Below, piece after piece: positions 1 through 7,645 of a stretch of 25,870 nucleotides of DNA. The translations under genes and the position numbers were made by a program. Origin of the DNA: a virus. Location of the stretch: positions 5,087 to 30,956 of IMG/VR virus record IMGVR_UViG_3300037847_005481, one strand, 5' to 3'. The notes beneath the pieces were generated by a model that had not been told where the DNA came from, ran no database searches, and saw only the letters and a list, made by a program, of their open reading frames with translations. Numbering within the stretch: position 1 is the stretch's first letter; the number at the start of each line of letters is the position of its first letter.

Positions 1-60
1 GACTATAGAAGGTTTTCATATATTAATACTATATATAAATTAATCGATTAAATTTTAATT

Positions 61-360
61 ATGGCAAAACAAAAATTAAAGAAAGAGGAACTACAGAAAA
101 TTGAGGACATTCAAGTAAGAATGCAAGCAGTTAGAGCTGAGTTTGGTTCTTTAGCATTAGCTGAAATCGATCTTAAGAATAGAAAAGTATCTGTTGAAAA
201 TTATTTAGCAGAAACTCAAGATCTAGAAAATAAGCTAGTTGCTGAATTAACTGAAAAGTACGGTAGAGGAGCAATTGATTTACAAGCTAAGGAATTTATT
301 CCTGAGGAAGTACCTGCTGCTACTGAACCAGAAAAAGAAGTAGTTCCAACAGTAGAATAG
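61..360 (+). CDS. small coiled-coil protein upstream of tail sheath, function unknown
   Basis: A 99-residue, highly charged protein. Residues 1-70 are rich in Lys, Glu, Leu and Gln with heptad-like spacing and are probably one long helix or coiled coil. The tail after about residue 78 is acidic and rich in Pro, Val and Glu and is probably disordered. There is no Cys, signal peptide or membrane segment. The ATG is preceded by an A/T-only leader without a Shine-Dalgarno sequence, as for most genes here. It ends at a TAG followed about 25 bases later by a hairpin. From memory, similar small proteins sit next to the sheath gene in other environmental T4-like phages, but I know of no assigned role. 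Its position suggests a virion-assembly or late-expressed protein. That is inference. Confidence 0.8.
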   Translation: MAKQKLKKEELQKIEDIQVRMQAVRAEFGSLALAEIDLKNRKVSVENYLAETQDLENKLVAELTEKYGRGAIDLQAKEFIPEEVPAATEPEKEVVPTVE

Positions 361-385
361 GTATATTTACTTTTATAGTATTTTA

Positions 386-410
386 AGGGGAAGGTTTTAC
401 ACCTTCCCTT
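386..410 (+). terminator. hairpin after the small coiled-coil gene
   Basis: GGGAAGGT (388-395) pairs with ACCTTCCC (401-408) around a 5-base loop, with one or two further weak pairs outside. No long T-run follows, only TTCCTATTTATA, so it may be a weak terminator or an RNA-processing or stability hairpin. It separates the small gene from the sheath gene. Confidence 0.6.
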
Positions 411-412
411 CC

Positions 413-420
413 TATTTATA
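413..420 (+). promoter_or_regulatory. candidate late-promoter element TATTTATA (distal, upstream of sheath)
   Basis: A copy of the TATTTATA octamer that recurs upstream of structural genes. It lies directly after the hairpin and 86 bases before the sheath start. A second copy at 470-477 is better placed, so this one may be secondary. Confidence 0.3.
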
Positions 421-469
421 TACAGATAACTACCTGCAAATTGCAAGGTTGGTTTACAGAATAAGCTGA

Positions 470-477
470 TATTTATA
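470..477 (+). promoter_or_regulatory. candidate late promoter for tail sheath gene
   Basis: TATTTATA followed by AAAAG, 28 bases before the sheath ATG. A TTGG lies 17 bases upstream (449-452), so a two-part promoter is possible here. The octamer recurs at 2706, 3286, 4309 and 7394, each time in the gap upstream of a structural gene. Confidence 0.45.
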
Positions 478-505
478 AAAGACATTTAAATAAACTTCAT
501 TAAAC

Positions 506-2692
506 ATGGCAGAAACAATTATCTCTCCAGGTGTATTCACAAGAGAAAATGATATTTCATTCATTCAACCAGCACCTGTAGTAGCAGGAGCAGCAATTAT
601 TGGACCAGCTGCTAAAGGTCCAGTAGAAGTACCTACATTAGTTACTTCGTATGGTGATTATCTAAGAAGATTTGGAAGCACGTTTGCTTCAGGATCTACC
701 TCTTATGAATTCTTAACTTCGATAGCAGTAAAAAATTATTTTTCACAAGGTGGAAATTCAGTATTAGTATCAAGAGTAGTAAACGGTACGTTTAGCGCAG
801 CTACTAATACAAATATAACAAACACACAAACCAGTACTGGTAATGAGTTTGCATCAGGATCACATGATTTTAACATTGGTTCAGGTGCAGCAGTAGATAA
901 TCAAGAATTTAGATTATCTAATGTTGGCTCAGGCAATGATACATTCAGATTCATAGCATCAGCGGACCCAGTTCCTGCAGATGATGTAGACGGTAAAGTA
1001 TTTTTCTTTTCTACAGGTTCTAATGAGGCTGGTTCAGTTTCAAATTTAGTAGATGCAATTAATAACGCTTCAGGTCTATCTAGTTTTGTATCTGCTAGTG
1101 TTAGTGGATCTACAAGTTTAGTAATCTCAGGTTCATCTGCCGGTACAGACTTTAACGGTATAGTATTTGCTTCAGGTTCTAGATTACCATCTGGTGCTAA
1201 CTTTGATTCTGATAATGTTACTATCTTTACTTTAGCTGGTGGTACAAATACAGTAACAGCTACTACTAATCCTTTTGTATTAGAAACATTAGGTAGAGGA
1301 GAAATTTACAATAACTCTACTGCAGCTAGTGATGGAGGAGCTCAAAACAGTGATGGTTCATTAGTATCAGGTTCTGCAGATAACTTAAGATGGGAAATAT
1401 CAAATGTCAATTCAGGATTAGGAACATTTACTTTATCAATCAGACAAGGAGATGATAATTTAAAAAATAAAACTATTTTAGAGACATTTAATAATGTATC
1501 TTTAGATCCTAATTCTCCTAACTACTTAGAAAAAGTAGTAGGTAATCAAGTAAAAAATATTACAACTGATTCAGACGGTTCCAAATATATAGCAGTAACT
1601 GGTTCTTATGTTAATAGATCTAATCTAGTAAGAGTATCAGCAGTTAACACACCAACTTTAAATTATTTAGGTAATGATGGTTTAACTGTAGAAGTAGATG
1701 CTCAAAATATTTCTTATTCAGCTTCTTTACCAGCAGTTGGCTCAGGTTCATTCTTTGGAGCATCAGGAACTTTATTTTCAGGTTCTCAAGCAGGAAATTA
1801 TTTTTCTGATATTAACGCTACTAATACACAAGGTTTACAACCAGGAGATTATACAGATATTATCTCAGTATTAGAAAATCAAGAAGAATATGTATTTAAT
1901 ATTATTTCAGCACCAGGTTTAGTATTTGAACTTAGTGGTCATGCTACACCTGTAAATAGTATAATTTCTTTAGCTGAAACTAGAGGTGATTGTATTGCAG
2001 TAATTGATTTAGTAGATTACGGTTCAACTGTATCTAACGCTACTGCTCAATCTTCTATCATTAATAGTTCTTACGCTGCGTCTTACTGGCCTTGGTTACA
2101 AACACAGTCAGAAACTGGTAGAAACGAATTTGTACCAGCTTCTACAGTAATACCAGGAGTATATGCATTTACAGATAATAGTGCTGCACCTTGGTTTGCA
2201 CCAGCAGGATTAGTAAGAGGAGGAATTACTGGAGTTATTCAAGCTGAAAGAAGATTAACTAGAACTCAAAGAGATACTTTATATACTAATAAAGTAAATC
2301 CTATAGCTTCATTCCCAGGTCAAGGTATTTCAGTATTTGGTCAGAAAACTTTACAAACTAAAGCTTCTGCACTTGACAGAGTAAATGTAAGAAGATTATT
2401 AATCAATCTTAAGAAATTTATTGGAGATCAAGCTAGAAACCTAGTATTCGAACAAAATACTATAACTACTCGTAACAGATTCTTAGCAGTGGTAAATCCA
2501 TTCTTAGAGTCAGTAGTACAAAGACAAGGATTATTTGCTTTCAGAGTAGTGATGGACGACACTAACAATACAGCCGACGTTGTAGATAGAAATCAATTAG
2601 TAGGTCAAATATTCATTCAACCAGCTAAGACTGCTGAATTTATAGTACTAGACTTTACAATTGAACCTACAGGAGCAACATTTGCTGGATAA
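506..2692 (+). CDS. 18: contractile tail sheath protein (T4 gp18-like)
   Basis: A 728-residue protein that polymerises around the tail tube and contracts at infection. The N-terminus (MAETIISPGVFTREND, then a VAGAAIIGPAAKGP segment) is the classical sheath start. The last 150 residues carry the other conserved sheath part: a RRLLINLKKFIGDQAR segment, then an NxF-type 'NRFLAVVNPFLESVV' region, and a C-terminal strand near 'FIVLDFTIEP' of the kind that forms the inter-subunit handshake. Residues about 100-480 are Ser/Gly/Thr/Asn-rich, with many SGS triplets, and form the surface insertion domain that varies most in sheaths. It is somewhat longer than T4 gp18 (659 aa). The tube gene follows directly, the usual sheath-tube order. 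The ATG has an A/T-rich leader. Confidence 0.95.
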   Translation: MAETIISPGVFTRENDISFIQPAPVVAGAAIIGPAAKGPVEVPTLVTSYGDYLRRFGSTFASGSTSYEFLTSIAVKNYFSQGGNSVLVSRVVNGTFSAATNTNITNTQTSTGNEFASGSHDFNIGSGAAVDNQEFRLSNVGSGNDTFRFIASADPVPADDVDGKVFFFSTGSNEAGSVSNLVDAINNASGLSSFVSASVSGSTSLVISGSSAGTDFNGIVFASGSRLPSGANFDSDNVTIFTLAGGTNTVTATTNPFVLETLGRGEIYNNSTAASDGGAQNSDGSLVSGSADNLRWEISNVNSGLGTFTLSIRQGDDNLKNKTILETFNNVSLDPNSPNYLEKVVGNQVKNITTDSDGSKYIAVTGSYVNRSNLVRVSAVNTPTLNYLGNDGLTVEVDAQNISYSASLPAVGSGSFFGASGTLFSGSQAGNYFSDINATNTQGLQPGDYTDIISVLENQEEYVFNIISAPGLVFELSGHATPVNSIISLAETRGDCIAVIDLVDYGSTVSNATAQSSIINSSYAASYWPWLQTQSETGRNEFVPASTVIPGVYAFTDNSAAPWFAPAGLVRGGITGVIQAERRLTRTQRDTLYTNKVNPIASFPGQGISVFGQKTLQTKASALDRVNVRRLLINLKKFIGDQARNLVFEQNTITTRNRFLAVVNPFLESVVQRQGLFAFRVVMDDTNNTADVVDRNQLVGQIFIQPAKTAEFIVLDFTIEPTGATFAG

Positions 2693-2705
2693 TTTAAAAA
2701 TAAGA

Positions 2706-2713
2706 TATTTATA
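2706..2713 (+). promoter_or_regulatory. candidate late promoter for tail tube gene
   Basis: TATTTATA followed by ATAAAC, in the 37-base gap between sheath and tube, ending 16 bases before the tube ATG. The extended form TATTTATAATAAA is shared with the copies at 4309 and 7394. Confidence 0.45.
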
Positions 2714-2729
2714 ATAAACAATAAATAAA

Positions 2730-3215
2730 ATGGCAGTATTAGATCCAAACGAAATTATGTTTAGAGCCTTCGAACCGAAGGTACAGAATAGATTTATTAT
2801 GTATATGGATAACATTCCATCATTCATGGTAAAGACAGTAACAGCTCCAGGATTCGAAGATGGAGAAGTAGTATTAGATCATATCAATTCTTATCGTAAG
2901 ATACGTGGTAAAAGAGTATGGAACGATATGGATATGACTCTTTACGACCCGATTACTCCTTCCGGAGCACAAGCAGTAATGGAATGGGCTCGTCTTTCTT
3001 ACGAATCAGTAACTGGACGTGCAGGTTATTCTGATTTCTACAAAAAAGATTTAACACTTAACGTACTAGGACCAGTAGGTGATGTAGTATCTGAGTGGAT
3101 AATCAAAGGAGCATTTATTAAAACAATGTCTCAAGGAGACTTTGATTGGTCTGCTCCTGATACTGTAGAATTATCTATGACTATAGCAATGGATTACTGT
3201 GTACTAAACTACTAA
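2730..3215 (+). CDS. 19: tail tube protein (T4 gp19-like)
   Basis: A 161-residue protein, almost the same length as T4 gp19 (163 aa), that stacks as hexameric rings to form the inner tail tube. Features typical of the family are the N-terminal 'RFIMYMDNIPSFMVKTV' strand pair, the central 'SYRKIRGKRVWNDMDMTLYDP' segment, and the C-terminal 'WSAPDTVELSMTIAMDY' strand. The product is compact, with no signal or membrane segment. It uses CGT and TCT codons more than its neighbours, as might be expected for an abundant virion protein. It lies directly after the sheath and is followed by a strong hairpin terminator, so sheath and tube form a closed late unit. Confidence 0.93.
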   Translation: MAVLDPNEIMFRAFEPKVQNRFIMYMDNIPSFMVKTVTAPGFEDGEVVLDHINSYRKIRGKRVWNDMDMTLYDPITPSGAQAVMEWARLSYESVTGRAGYSDFYKKDLTLNVLGPVGDVVSEWIIKGAFIKTMSQGDFDWSAPDTVELSMTIAMDYCVLNY

Positions 3216-3234
3216 TACAGCCTTAATTATAATA

Positions 3235-3259
3235 AAAAGCTCGGTTTTTCCGGGCTTTT
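3235..3259 (+). terminator. intrinsic terminator after tail tube gene
   Basis: AAAAGCTCGG (3235-3244), a TTTTT loop, then CCGGGCTTTT (3250-3259): a 10-bp stem with one G-T pair, whose A-run/T-run base gives a U-rich end, followed by GTTGTTTT. It is a good rho-independent terminator closing the sheath-tube unit. Confidence 0.85.
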
Positions 3260-3260
3260 G

Positions 3261-3290
3261 TTGTTTTAAAAAATAATTCTTCGTATATTT
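3261..3290 (+). promoter_or_regulatory. Bacteroidota-type promoter for gp26-like gene (TTGT-N19-TATATTT)
   Basis: TTGT at 3261-3264 and TATATTT at 3284-3290 are separated by exactly 19 bases, the same spacing as in the promoters at 15755, 17602 and 25143. It lies directly behind the terminator and 32 bases before the next ATG. The -7 box also overlaps a TATTTATA element (3286-3293), so the site may serve two polymerase forms. Confidence 0.6.
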
Positions 3291-3293
3291 ATA
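3286..3293 (+). promoter_or_regulatory. candidate late-promoter element overlapping the -7 box
   Basis: A TATTTATA copy, 29 bases before the ATG at 3323. It overlaps the TATATTT box described for the 3261-3290 promoter, so the two readings cannot be separated by eye. Confidence 0.35.
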
Positions 3294-3322
3294 TTTAGAA
3301 CTAGTTTTAATTAATCAAATTT

Positions 3323-4066
3323 ATGGAACAAAAACAAAAATTTCCCACAGAAATAGTAGATTTACCTTCAGAAGGTAAACTTTACCCGAAAGATTCTCCA
3401 CTTGCTAATGGTACTATTGAAATGAAGTACATGACAGCTAAGGAAGAAGATATCTTAACTAACCAAAATTATATAGAAAAAGGTATAGTTATTGATAAAT
3501 TAATAAAAGCGTTAATAGTAGATAAAACTATTGATTATAACGAAATACTTTTAGGTGATAAAAATGCTTTACTTGTAGCTGCTAGAATATTAGGTTATGG
3601 TAAAGATTATGAATTTACTTACGGAAACGAAAAACAAAACGTAGATTTATCATTACTTAATAATAGACCTTTGAATAAGGAAGTATCGAAAGCTACATCT
3701 AATTCTTTTAACTTTACATTACCTACTACAAAAAGAGTAATTACTTTTAAAATATTAACTCACGGAGATGAAGTTAAAATAGATCAAGAAATTAGAGGTC
3801 TGAAAAAAATTAATAAAGAATCTTCTGCTGAAATGTCTACTCGACTTAAATATATTATTACAGCTGTAGACGGAGATGAAGATAAGAAAAATGTTAGAGC
3901 CTTTGTGGATAACGAATTTCTAGCTAGAGATTCAAGAGCTTTTAGAAACTACCTTAGAGACTTTCAACCTGATGTAGATATGAGATTTTATCCCGAAACA
4001 GGCCCGGAAGGAGGGGTAGATATCCCTATAGGGGTTAACTTTCTTTGGCCTGACGCCGCAATATAG
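3323..4066 (+). CDS. 26: gp26-like tail/baseplate assembly chaperone, short (zero-frame) form
   Basis: A 247-residue protein resembling the T4 gp26 baseplate family. It begins with the typical short motif 'VDLPSEGKLYP', continues 'GTIEMKYMTAKEEDILTN', and is mixed alpha/beta with no membrane segment. It ends 'DIPIGVNFLWPDAAI', with a Phe-Leu-Trp-Pro-Asp run near the C-terminus. It sits directly upstream of the tape measure gene, where tail-assembly chaperones are encoded in lambda-like and many other tailed phages. From 4032 a second coding frame opens that has no start codon and continues to 4295. I therefore think this is the short product of a frameshifting chaperone gene, comparable in layout to lambda gpG. 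The family call is fairly firm; the chaperone role is inference. Confidence 0.8.
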   Translation: MEQKQKFPTEIVDLPSEGKLYPKDSPLANGTIEMKYMTAKEEDILTNQNYIEKGIVIDKLIKALIVDKTIDYNEILLGDKNALLVAARILGYGKDYEFTYGNEKQNVDLSLLNNRPLNKEVSKATSNSFNFTLPTTKRVITFKILTHGDEVKIDQEIRGLKKINKESSAEMSTRLKYIITAVDGDEDKKNVRAFVDNEFLARDSRAFRNYLRDFQPDVDMRFYPETGPEGGVDIPIGVNFLWPDAAI

Positions 4067-4295
4067 AATCAACATTTTTAGTCAGATACATGAAATAGTA
4101 TTTCATGGTAAAGGTGGATACGATTACGATACCGTATATAATATGCCTATATGGTTGAGAAACTTTACTTTTCAAAAACTACAAGAACATTACGAAAAAG
4201 AAAAAGCTGAATACGATAAGATAAATAAAAAAGCTAATTCAATGAAAGGTGGTACGATTAAAAAACCAACCTACAGTACTAGGGCTCGCAAATAA
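4032..4295 (+). CDS. C-terminal extension of tail-assembly chaperone, read by predicted +1 frameshift (gp51-like position)
   Basis: An 87-codon open frame, +1 relative to the upstream gene, opens after a TAG at 4029-4031 and ends at TAA 4293-4295. Its first in-frame ATG is at 4143, far inside the conserved-looking part, so normal initiation would lose most of it. The translation looks like real protein: 'LTPQYRINIFSQIHEIVF', then 'HGKGGYDYDTVYNMPIWLRN', then a charged helix with 'LQEHYEKEKAEYDKINKK'. Plausible P-site slips in the 32-base overlap are GGG_G (4031-4034), TTT_C (4040-4043) and CTT_T (4043-4046). Any of these gives a fused protein of 323 residues. In T4 the gene after 26 is 51, so this may be the gp51 counterpart, but I cannot confirm homology. 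A sequencing indel is the main alternative. Confidence 0.7.
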   Translation, partial: GLTFFGLTPQYRINIFSQIHEIVFHGKGGYDYDTVYNMPIWLRNFTFQKLQEHYEKEKAEYDKINKKANSMKGGTIKKPTYSTRARK

Positions 4296-4303
4296 AGCGA
4301 GCC
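4283..4303 (+). terminator. hairpin between chaperone and tape measure genes
   Basis: GGCTCGC (4283-4289) pairs perfectly with GCGAGCC (4297-4303) around AAATAAA. The loop contains the TAA stop of the +1-frame extension. Only TTAA follows, so termination may be partial. A candidate late promoter starts six bases further on. Confidence 0.65.
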
Positions 4304-4308
4304 TTAAC

Positions 4309-4316
4309 TATTTATA
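4309..4316 (+). promoter_or_regulatory. candidate late promoter for tape measure gene
   Basis: TATTTATA followed by ATAAACC, ending 15 bases before the ATG at 4332. It has no TTG box at -33, in contrast to the 19-spaced promoters, and matches the extended form at 2706 and 7394. Confidence 0.45.
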
Positions 4317-4331
4317 ATAAACCTATTTTAA

Positions 4332-7300
4332 ATGGCAAGAGACGTTAATGTAGACATGCAACAACTGTTAAGACAGTTAAAGGATTTAGGTGCTAGTACT
4401 AGAGAAATAAACGCAGTAGAAAGAGCGTTTAAAGGAACTAGGAAAGGCACTGAAGAATTCGCTGCAGCTGTAGATTTAGCTGAAATGAAAATTCAAGCTC
4501 TTAAAGGGGCTGCTGAATCAGTTAATACAACTTTTCAAGATTTAAATAAAATCATTAAAGAAAATAATGAAGCATTAGACGGTAATTTTAACGTTATTTC
4601 TCAGACTGCTAAACTACAGAGAAGAATAGTATCTATTAGTGATGACTTACTTCTCGATGCTGAAGGTATTACAGATCTAAATGCAAGACAGCTAGAGTCT
4701 AAACTTGAACAACTAAAAGCTGATCGAAGATTATTATCTTTAGCTACAGCAAAAGCACAAGAAGATCTACAATCATTTAATGATAGAATAGCTAAAGGTG
4801 AAATATTAACCGATACTGAAGAAGCAAGAAGAAAGAAGTTAGAAGAAATTTCTAAATTTAATGCTTTAGAAGATGAAGGTCTTAAAGGTTTAATTCAAAA
4901 AACAAAACAACGATTAGATTTAGAAACAGCCATTAATAAAAATATGGGTGTTGCTGGTGCGTTAGTAGGAGGTACTGGTGCTTTAATGGAAAGACTAGGT
5001 ATGAGATCTGGTATTTTCCATCAAGCCATGAAAGATGCAAATGAAGAAATGCGTCTAATGGCTAAACAGTTAGGTGAGAATGTTACCTTCATGAATAAAT
5101 TGCAGATAGCTGCTAAAGGTTTTTCAGTACTAGCTGACGGTTTTGGACCTGCATTAAGAGATCCAACTGTAATAGCAGGTAAATTATTTGATTCATTCTT
5201 AGAAGTCAATAAAGCTCAAACTGACTTTATTCGTAACACTGGACAAGCTGCTAGAACTTTAGGAGGAGTTAATACTGAAGTAGCTACTATGTCTGATATG
5301 CTAAAATCAGCTAGTGAGTTAAGCAAAGAAACTGGTCTTAACGCAGCTACAGTCTTTACTTCTGAACAAATAGGTAATATAGCAGATGCAACTGCTTTAC
5401 TTGGACTTTCTGCTGAACATGCAACTGGTCTAGCTATGATGACTAAGCTATCAGGAGAGACACAAAAGCAAATAGAAGAAAATATATCAGCAAACGTTAG
5501 TGCTGGTATAAATCAGCTTAGTGTATTAGAAGACGTAGCCGCATCTAGTGACGACATAAAAGCATCTTTCGGTGGTAGCTCAATAGAACTTGCTAAAGCT
5601 TCAAATGCTGCTAAGAAATTAGGTATGGATTTAAGTAAAATTAATGATATAGCTGATGGTTTATTAGATTTTGAAGACTCTATATCTAAAGAATTAGAAG
5701 CCCAACTACTTACCGGTAAAAATATTAACTTAAGTAAAGCAAGAGAATTAGCTTTAAATAATGATTTAGCAGGAGTAGCTGACGAATTAGCTAAAAATGG
5801 TGCATCAGCAGCAGAGTTTGCTAATATGAATAGATTACAGCAACAAGGTTTAGCTGAAGCTTTAGGTATGTCAAGAGCAGAGTTAGCTAAAACAGTTCTT
5901 ACTGAAGAAGCTAGAGCTAATATGACAGAAGAGCAGATAGCGGCAGCAAGAGGAGTTACTTTAGAGCAATCAAGACAAATGGATATTCAAGAAAGAATAG
6001 CTAAATCAGTCAACAGATTAGCTGAAGCTTTTGCTCCTATTTTAGAAGCAGTTGTTCCAATAGTAGAAGCCGTATTAGGTTTTATTAGACCTATAGCAGC
6101 AGGAATAGGTTATCTATTAAAATTTAAAGCAGTATCGATAGCTTTAACTACAACTTTTTCAGTTTTAGCCGGGTATATGGCAGTAAAAAGGATAGCAGAA
6201 TTCGTAGGAGTAGGGGTTAAAGGTTTCATGAATATGAGAAAGTCTTTACAAGGGGTGAATTTTAGTATGAAATCTTTTGTAAGTGGTCTCAAATCAGCAG
6301 GAGCTGGAATTAAAAACGCATTTTTAAAAGGTTTAGGAGGCAATAAAGTAAAAGCAGTATTCGATGAAACAGCAAAAAGATTCAGAGATACAGCTACAGG
6401 AAGGTTTATCTCTGCAGATAAAGCTAAAGAATTAGGAGCTAAAATGCCTAAATCTAAAGAAATAGCATCTACTGTAAAAGGAGCAAAAGCTACCAAAGCA
6501 GTTCCGCCAGGTAAAAATATTAAAACTTTCTTACAAAATTTTGCTGCAGGTTTAAGATCTATGGCAGGAATGAAAGTTCTTCAAGGGGCTCTTAATCTTA
6601 TCCCTGCAAGTTTAGGTTTAGTAGCAATGATACCAGGTGTAGTTGGAGCTAAACTTATGGAAGTTATCAGTGGGCCAAAATTATTGATATCTTTTCAATC
6701 ATTAGCAGGTGGATTAATAGCTATGGGAAATAGTAAAGTATTATTAGGCACAGCAGCATTAGCAGCAGCTGCCGCCGCCTTCATTTTAATGATTCCAGCA
6801 TCAGCAGGTATGGCTTTATTAGGAGTTACAGGACCTATGGCATCAGCAGGTATTATGGCTTTAATACCAGCATTAGAAGCTTTAGGTATGGCTATGGCGA
6901 CTGGTTACGGTGCATTAGGATTAGCTGCACTTCTTGCTAGTATGGTAGTAATAGGTGCTCAAGCAATGATGTTTGGAGCTGCATTTATGATGATAGGTGC
7001 AGGAATTAAATTCGCAGCTGATGGATTTAGTGTAATACTTTCTCAACTAGGTGGTTTAGTAGAGATGTTACCTTCATTGTATATGATAGGACCTGCTTTA
7101 ATGGGAATTGCTGCAGGATTATCTGCAATCGCTATTTCAGGAATAGCAGCATTACCTGCATTAGCAGGTTTAGGAACCTTAGCAGTTATGGCTACTCCTT
7201 TAATAGCTCTTGGTTCTTTATTTACCGGAGGAGACGATGAAAGTGACGGATTTGCTAAAATTGAAGCTAAATTAGATACTCTTATAGGAGTAGTTTCTGC

Positions 7301-7376
7301 TGGAGGAGATGTATACTTAGATTCAGATAAAGTCGGTAGAACTCAAGCTAAATCGTTCTCTTTAATAACATCTTAA
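4332..7376 (+). CDS. tail tape measure protein (T4 gp29 role)
   Basis: A 1014-residue protein with tape-measure composition. Residues about 1-215 are charged helices with coiled-coil character (for example 'LESKLEQLKADRRLLSLATA'). The middle is helical and Ala/Leu/Glu-rich. From about residue 560 hydrophobic stretches appear ('AFAPILEAVVPIVEAVLGFI'), and residues about 800-965 are a nearly continuous Ala/Gly/Met/Leu-rich membrane-like region, as expected for the part that enters the cell envelope during DNA ejection. A 'FRDTATGRFISADKA' segment near residue 690 resembles short motifs seen in other phage tape measures. At about 0.15 nm per helical residue it predicts a tail near 150 nm, longer than T4 (gp29 590 aa). 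It follows the chaperone gene directly. The gene product is recognised by composition and context, not by close sequence identity. Confidence 0.88.
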   Translation: MARDVNVDMQQLLRQLKDLGASTREINAVERAFKGTRKGTEEFAAAVDLAEMKIQALKGAAESVNTTFQDLNKIIKENNEALDGNFNVISQTAKLQRRIVSISDDLLLDAEGITDLNARQLESKLEQLKADRRLLSLATAKAQEDLQSFNDRIAKGEILTDTEEARRKKLEEISKFNALEDEGLKGLIQKTKQRLDLETAINKNMGVAGALVGGTGALMERLGMRSGIFHQAMKDANEEMRLMAKQLGENVTFMNKLQIAAKGFSVLADGFGPALRDPTVIAGKLFDSFLEVNKAQTDFIRNTGQAARTLGGVNTEVATMSDMLKSASELSKETGLNAATVFTSEQIGNIADATALLGLSAEHATGLAMMTKLSGETQKQIEENISANVSAGINQLSVLEDVAASSDDIKASFGGSSIELAKASNAAKKLGMDLSKINDIADGLLDFEDSISKELEAQLLTGKNINLSKARELALNNDLAGVADELAKNGASAAEFANMNRLQQQGLAEALGMSRAELAKTVLTEEARANMTEEQIAAARGVTLEQSRQMDIQERIAKSVNRLAEAFAPILEAVVPIVEAVLGFIRPIAAGIGYLLKFKAVSIALTTTFSVLAGYMAVKRIAEFVGVGVKGFMNMRKSLQGVNFSMKSFVSGLKSAGAGIKNAFLKGLGGNKVKAVFDETAKRFRDTATGRFISADKAKELGAKMPKSKEIASTVKGAKATKAVPPGKNIKTFLQNFAAGLRSMAGMKVLQGALNLIPASLGLVAMIPGVVGAKLMEVISGPKLLISFQSLAGGLIAMGNSKVLLGTAALAAAAAAFILMIPASAGMALLGVTGPMASAGIMALIPALEALGMAMATGYGALGLAALLASMVVIGAQAMMFGAAFMMIGAGIKFAADGFSVILSQLGGLVEMLPSLYMIGPALMGIAAGLSAIAISGIAALPALAGLGTLAVMATPLIALGSLFTGGDDESDGFAKIEAKLDTLIGVVSAGGDVYLDSDKVGRTQAKSFSLITS

Positions 7377-7393
7377 ATAAAGGTATTAATATC

Positions 7394-7401
7394 TATTTAT
7401 A
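7394..7401 (+). promoter_or_regulatory. candidate late promoter for the tail-tip/baseplate block
   Basis: TATTTATA followed by ATAAATAATAAAC, 30 bases before the ATG at 7432, in the 55-base gap after the tape measure gene. No intergenic gap longer than 9 bases occurs from 7645 to 15754, so this element could drive the whole block. Confidence 0.45.
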
Positions 7402-7431
7402 ATAAATAATAAACAATTAAAATTAACTATT

Positions 7432-7641
7432 ATGGCAAACGGAATTTTAAACGATCAATTACCTAACTCTGAATTAGGATTACAAGGACAAACGCCTCCT
7501 GTAATGCCTGGAGCTAAGATAGATTCAACTTTACATAATCAATCTTCGATTAATAATCAACCAGGTATAAACAGAGCGCCTTCAGCTTTAGATTTGAACG
7601 GGTTAACACCAGAAAAATATTTAGATAACCCTCCAAATTAA
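7432..7641 (+). CDS. small Pro/Asn-rich protein, unknown function
   Basis: A 69-residue protein rich in Pro, Asn, Gln, Leu and Gly, without Cys, membrane segments or strong helical pattern, so probably largely extended or disordered. I do not recognise it. It starts with an ATG after an A/T-only leader and ends four bases before the next start, so it is cotranscribed and perhaps cotranslated with the 887-residue structural gene behind it. Its place between tape measure and baseplate genes suggests a small tail-tip component or assembly factor. That is inference from context only. Confidence 0.75.
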   Translation: MANGILNDQLPNSELGLQGQTPPVMPGAKIDSTLHNQSSINNQPGINRAPSALDLNGLTPEKYLDNPPN

Positions 7642-7645
7642 TTAA

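Noticed and set aside
1-51. Open frame from the window edge to a TAA at 49-51, possibly the end of the preceding gene
   Set aside because: Only 16 codons are visible, and another frame is also open to position 43. Nothing in it is recognisable, so I cannot choose between the end of a gene and an untranslated leader.
4143-4295. Independent 50-codon gene starting at ATG 4143
   Set aside because: It would discard the conserved-looking first half of the +1 frame, and there is no gap or leader in front of the ATG. A frameshift explains the whole open frame better.
6110-6496. 128-codon frame on the minus strand within the tape measure gene
   Set aside because: It lies wholly inside a confident gene, its composition mirrors the sense codons, and no promoter or partner is seen on the minus strand.
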